Assembly: GCF_900115095.1 (NCBI RefSeq)
Contig: NZ_FOVH01000001.1
Span: 868,001-932,000, forward strand
Length of the DNA: 64,000 nucleotides
From: Actinomadura madurae
GTDB taxonomy: Bacteria; Actinomycetota; Actinomycetes; Streptosporangiales; Streptosporangiaceae
Direction: 5' to 3'
Shown piece by piece: positions 63,344 through 64,000 of the stretch (position 1 is its first letter; each line of letters starts with the position of its first letter). The position numbers were made by a program, and so were the translations under genes. The notes beneath the pieces were generated by a model. The model made no database searches. It was given only the letters and a program-made list of their open reading frames with translations, and was not told the DNA's origin.

Positions 63344-64000
63344 TCACGTGGAGGGCCGGACGGCGTCCAGGCGGCTGCGCTGGTCGTCGTCCAGCCGCAG
63401 GCTCGCCGCTGCGACGTTCTCCTCCAGATGCCTGATCGAGGAGGTCCCCGGGATGGGCAGCATGATCGGCGAACGGTCGAGCAGCCACGCGAGCGCGACC
63501 TGGGCGGGGGAGGCGCCGAGTTCGGCCGCGACGGCGGTGATCTCCCTCGTGCGCGCCGTGGCCGCCGGGAGGACGGGCCGCCAGGGCAGGAAGGCGATTC
63601 CCGCCGCCGTGCACGCGTCGAGCACCGCTTCATGCTCGCGGTCGAGGATGTTGTAGCGGTTCTGCACGCTGGCGACGTCCACGATCCGCCGCGCCTGGGC
63701 GAGTTCGGCGACGGTGACCTCCGACAGGCCGATGTGGCCGATTTTGCCCTCGGCACGCAGCTCGCCCAGCGTCCCCACCTGATCGGGCAGCGGCACCTCC
63801 GGGTCGACGCGGTGCAGTTGGAGGAGCTCAAGCCTGTCGACCCGAAGTCGCTGCAGGGCCTGCTCGACCTGATCTCGCAGAACTTCGGGGCGTCCGCACA
63901 GGGCCGCCTCGCGCGGCGGGGCCGGTGGGACGACGCCCACCTTCGTGGTGATGAGCACCTCGTCCGGATAGGGGTGCAGCGCCTCGACGAGGAGTTCCTC
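63344..64000 (-). CDS. Aldo/keto reductase (N-terminal part beyond window edge)
   Basis: At least 218 residues of an NADPH-dependent aldo/keto reductase are present. The frame continues past base 64000, so the N-terminal barrel with the catalytic Tyr/Asp is outside. Visible parts are VLITTKVGVV, the LQLHRVDP strand with the conserved His, IGHIGLSEVTVAEL, QNRYNILDRE and the cofactor-binding PIPGTSSIRHLEENV. The substrate is not known. It converges on the HATPase gene with a 7-nt gap. Confidence 0.93.
   Translation of the reverse strand, partial: EELLVEALHPYPDEVLITTKVGVVPPAPPREAALCGRPEVLRDQVEQALQRLRVDRLELLQLHRVDPEVPLPDQVGTLGELRAEGKIGHIGLSEVTVAELAQARRIVDVASVQNRYNILDREHEAVLDACTAAGIAFLPWRPVLPAATARTREITAVAAELGASPAQVALAWLLDRSPIMLPIPGTSSIRHLEENVAAASLRLDDDQRSRLDAVRPST

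Overview
The window is chromosomal DNA of a very high-GC actinobacterium. GC-rich third positions, many GTG starts, short -10 boxes placed just upstream of start codons, SARP, ANTAR and DUF397 proteins, and a PolA without a proofreading site all fit. Gene content and order (gltBD, pyk, an ANTAR regulator, liv operon, hotdog protein, polA, rpsA, coaE, uvrB) resemble, from memory, one core segment of Streptomyces chromosomes. The overall style suggests Streptosporangiales (Actinomadura or a relative), but the genus is inference.

Layout. 1-10250: the end of gltB, gltD, an AraC/VOC pair, a PLP decarboxylase, a prenyltransferase-like protein, an AraC regulator, a DJ-1/PfpI protein, and pyk with two DasR-like operators and a terminator. 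10326-11263: a LAGLIDADG-like gene downstream of tRNA-Leu(CAA). 11353-17222: a PdtaR-type ANTAR regulator, then the five-gene livJHMGF branched-chain amino acid importer with an internal hairpin and a terminator. 17241-27900: a lipoprotein, a hotdog thioesterase, polA, a secreted polysaccharide deacetylase, rpsA, a membrane EEP-family protein, a GNAT enzyme preceded by a tandem 56-bp repeat, and coaE.

27897-37698 is accessory-looking. It holds a 1950-residue TIR / degenerate calcineurin-like / NACHT / pentapeptide / 14-blade WD40 protein, an ion transporter, and a three-gene operon (two-TM protein, cupin-like protein, inositol-monophosphatase-like enzyme). 37835-46850 holds an orphan histidine kinase, uvrB behind a PafBC-like promoter, acetyltransferases, an ADP-ribosylglycohydrolase-like protein, an SGNH hydrolase, and a TetR/RibD pair around a long operator.

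46834-64000 is regulator-rich: a SARP divergent from a methyltransferase with 11-bp phased direct repeats between them; CapA; a TetR-SDR operon; a TetR divergent from a methyltransferase whose promoter is covered by two palindromes; a flavin/PPOX protein; a second STAND ATPase (nSTAND1 plus 14 WD40 repeats and a hydrophobic N-terminal segment); a TetR/FBP pair; a WhiJ/AbaA-like XRE-DUF397-ATPase cluster; and an edge-truncated aldo/keto reductase.

The strongest candidates for something undescribed are the two STAND proteins, which look like intracellular sensors or defence proteins, and the IMPase-cupin-membrane operon. The regulatory DNA is unusually legible: several operators coincide with identifiable promoters.
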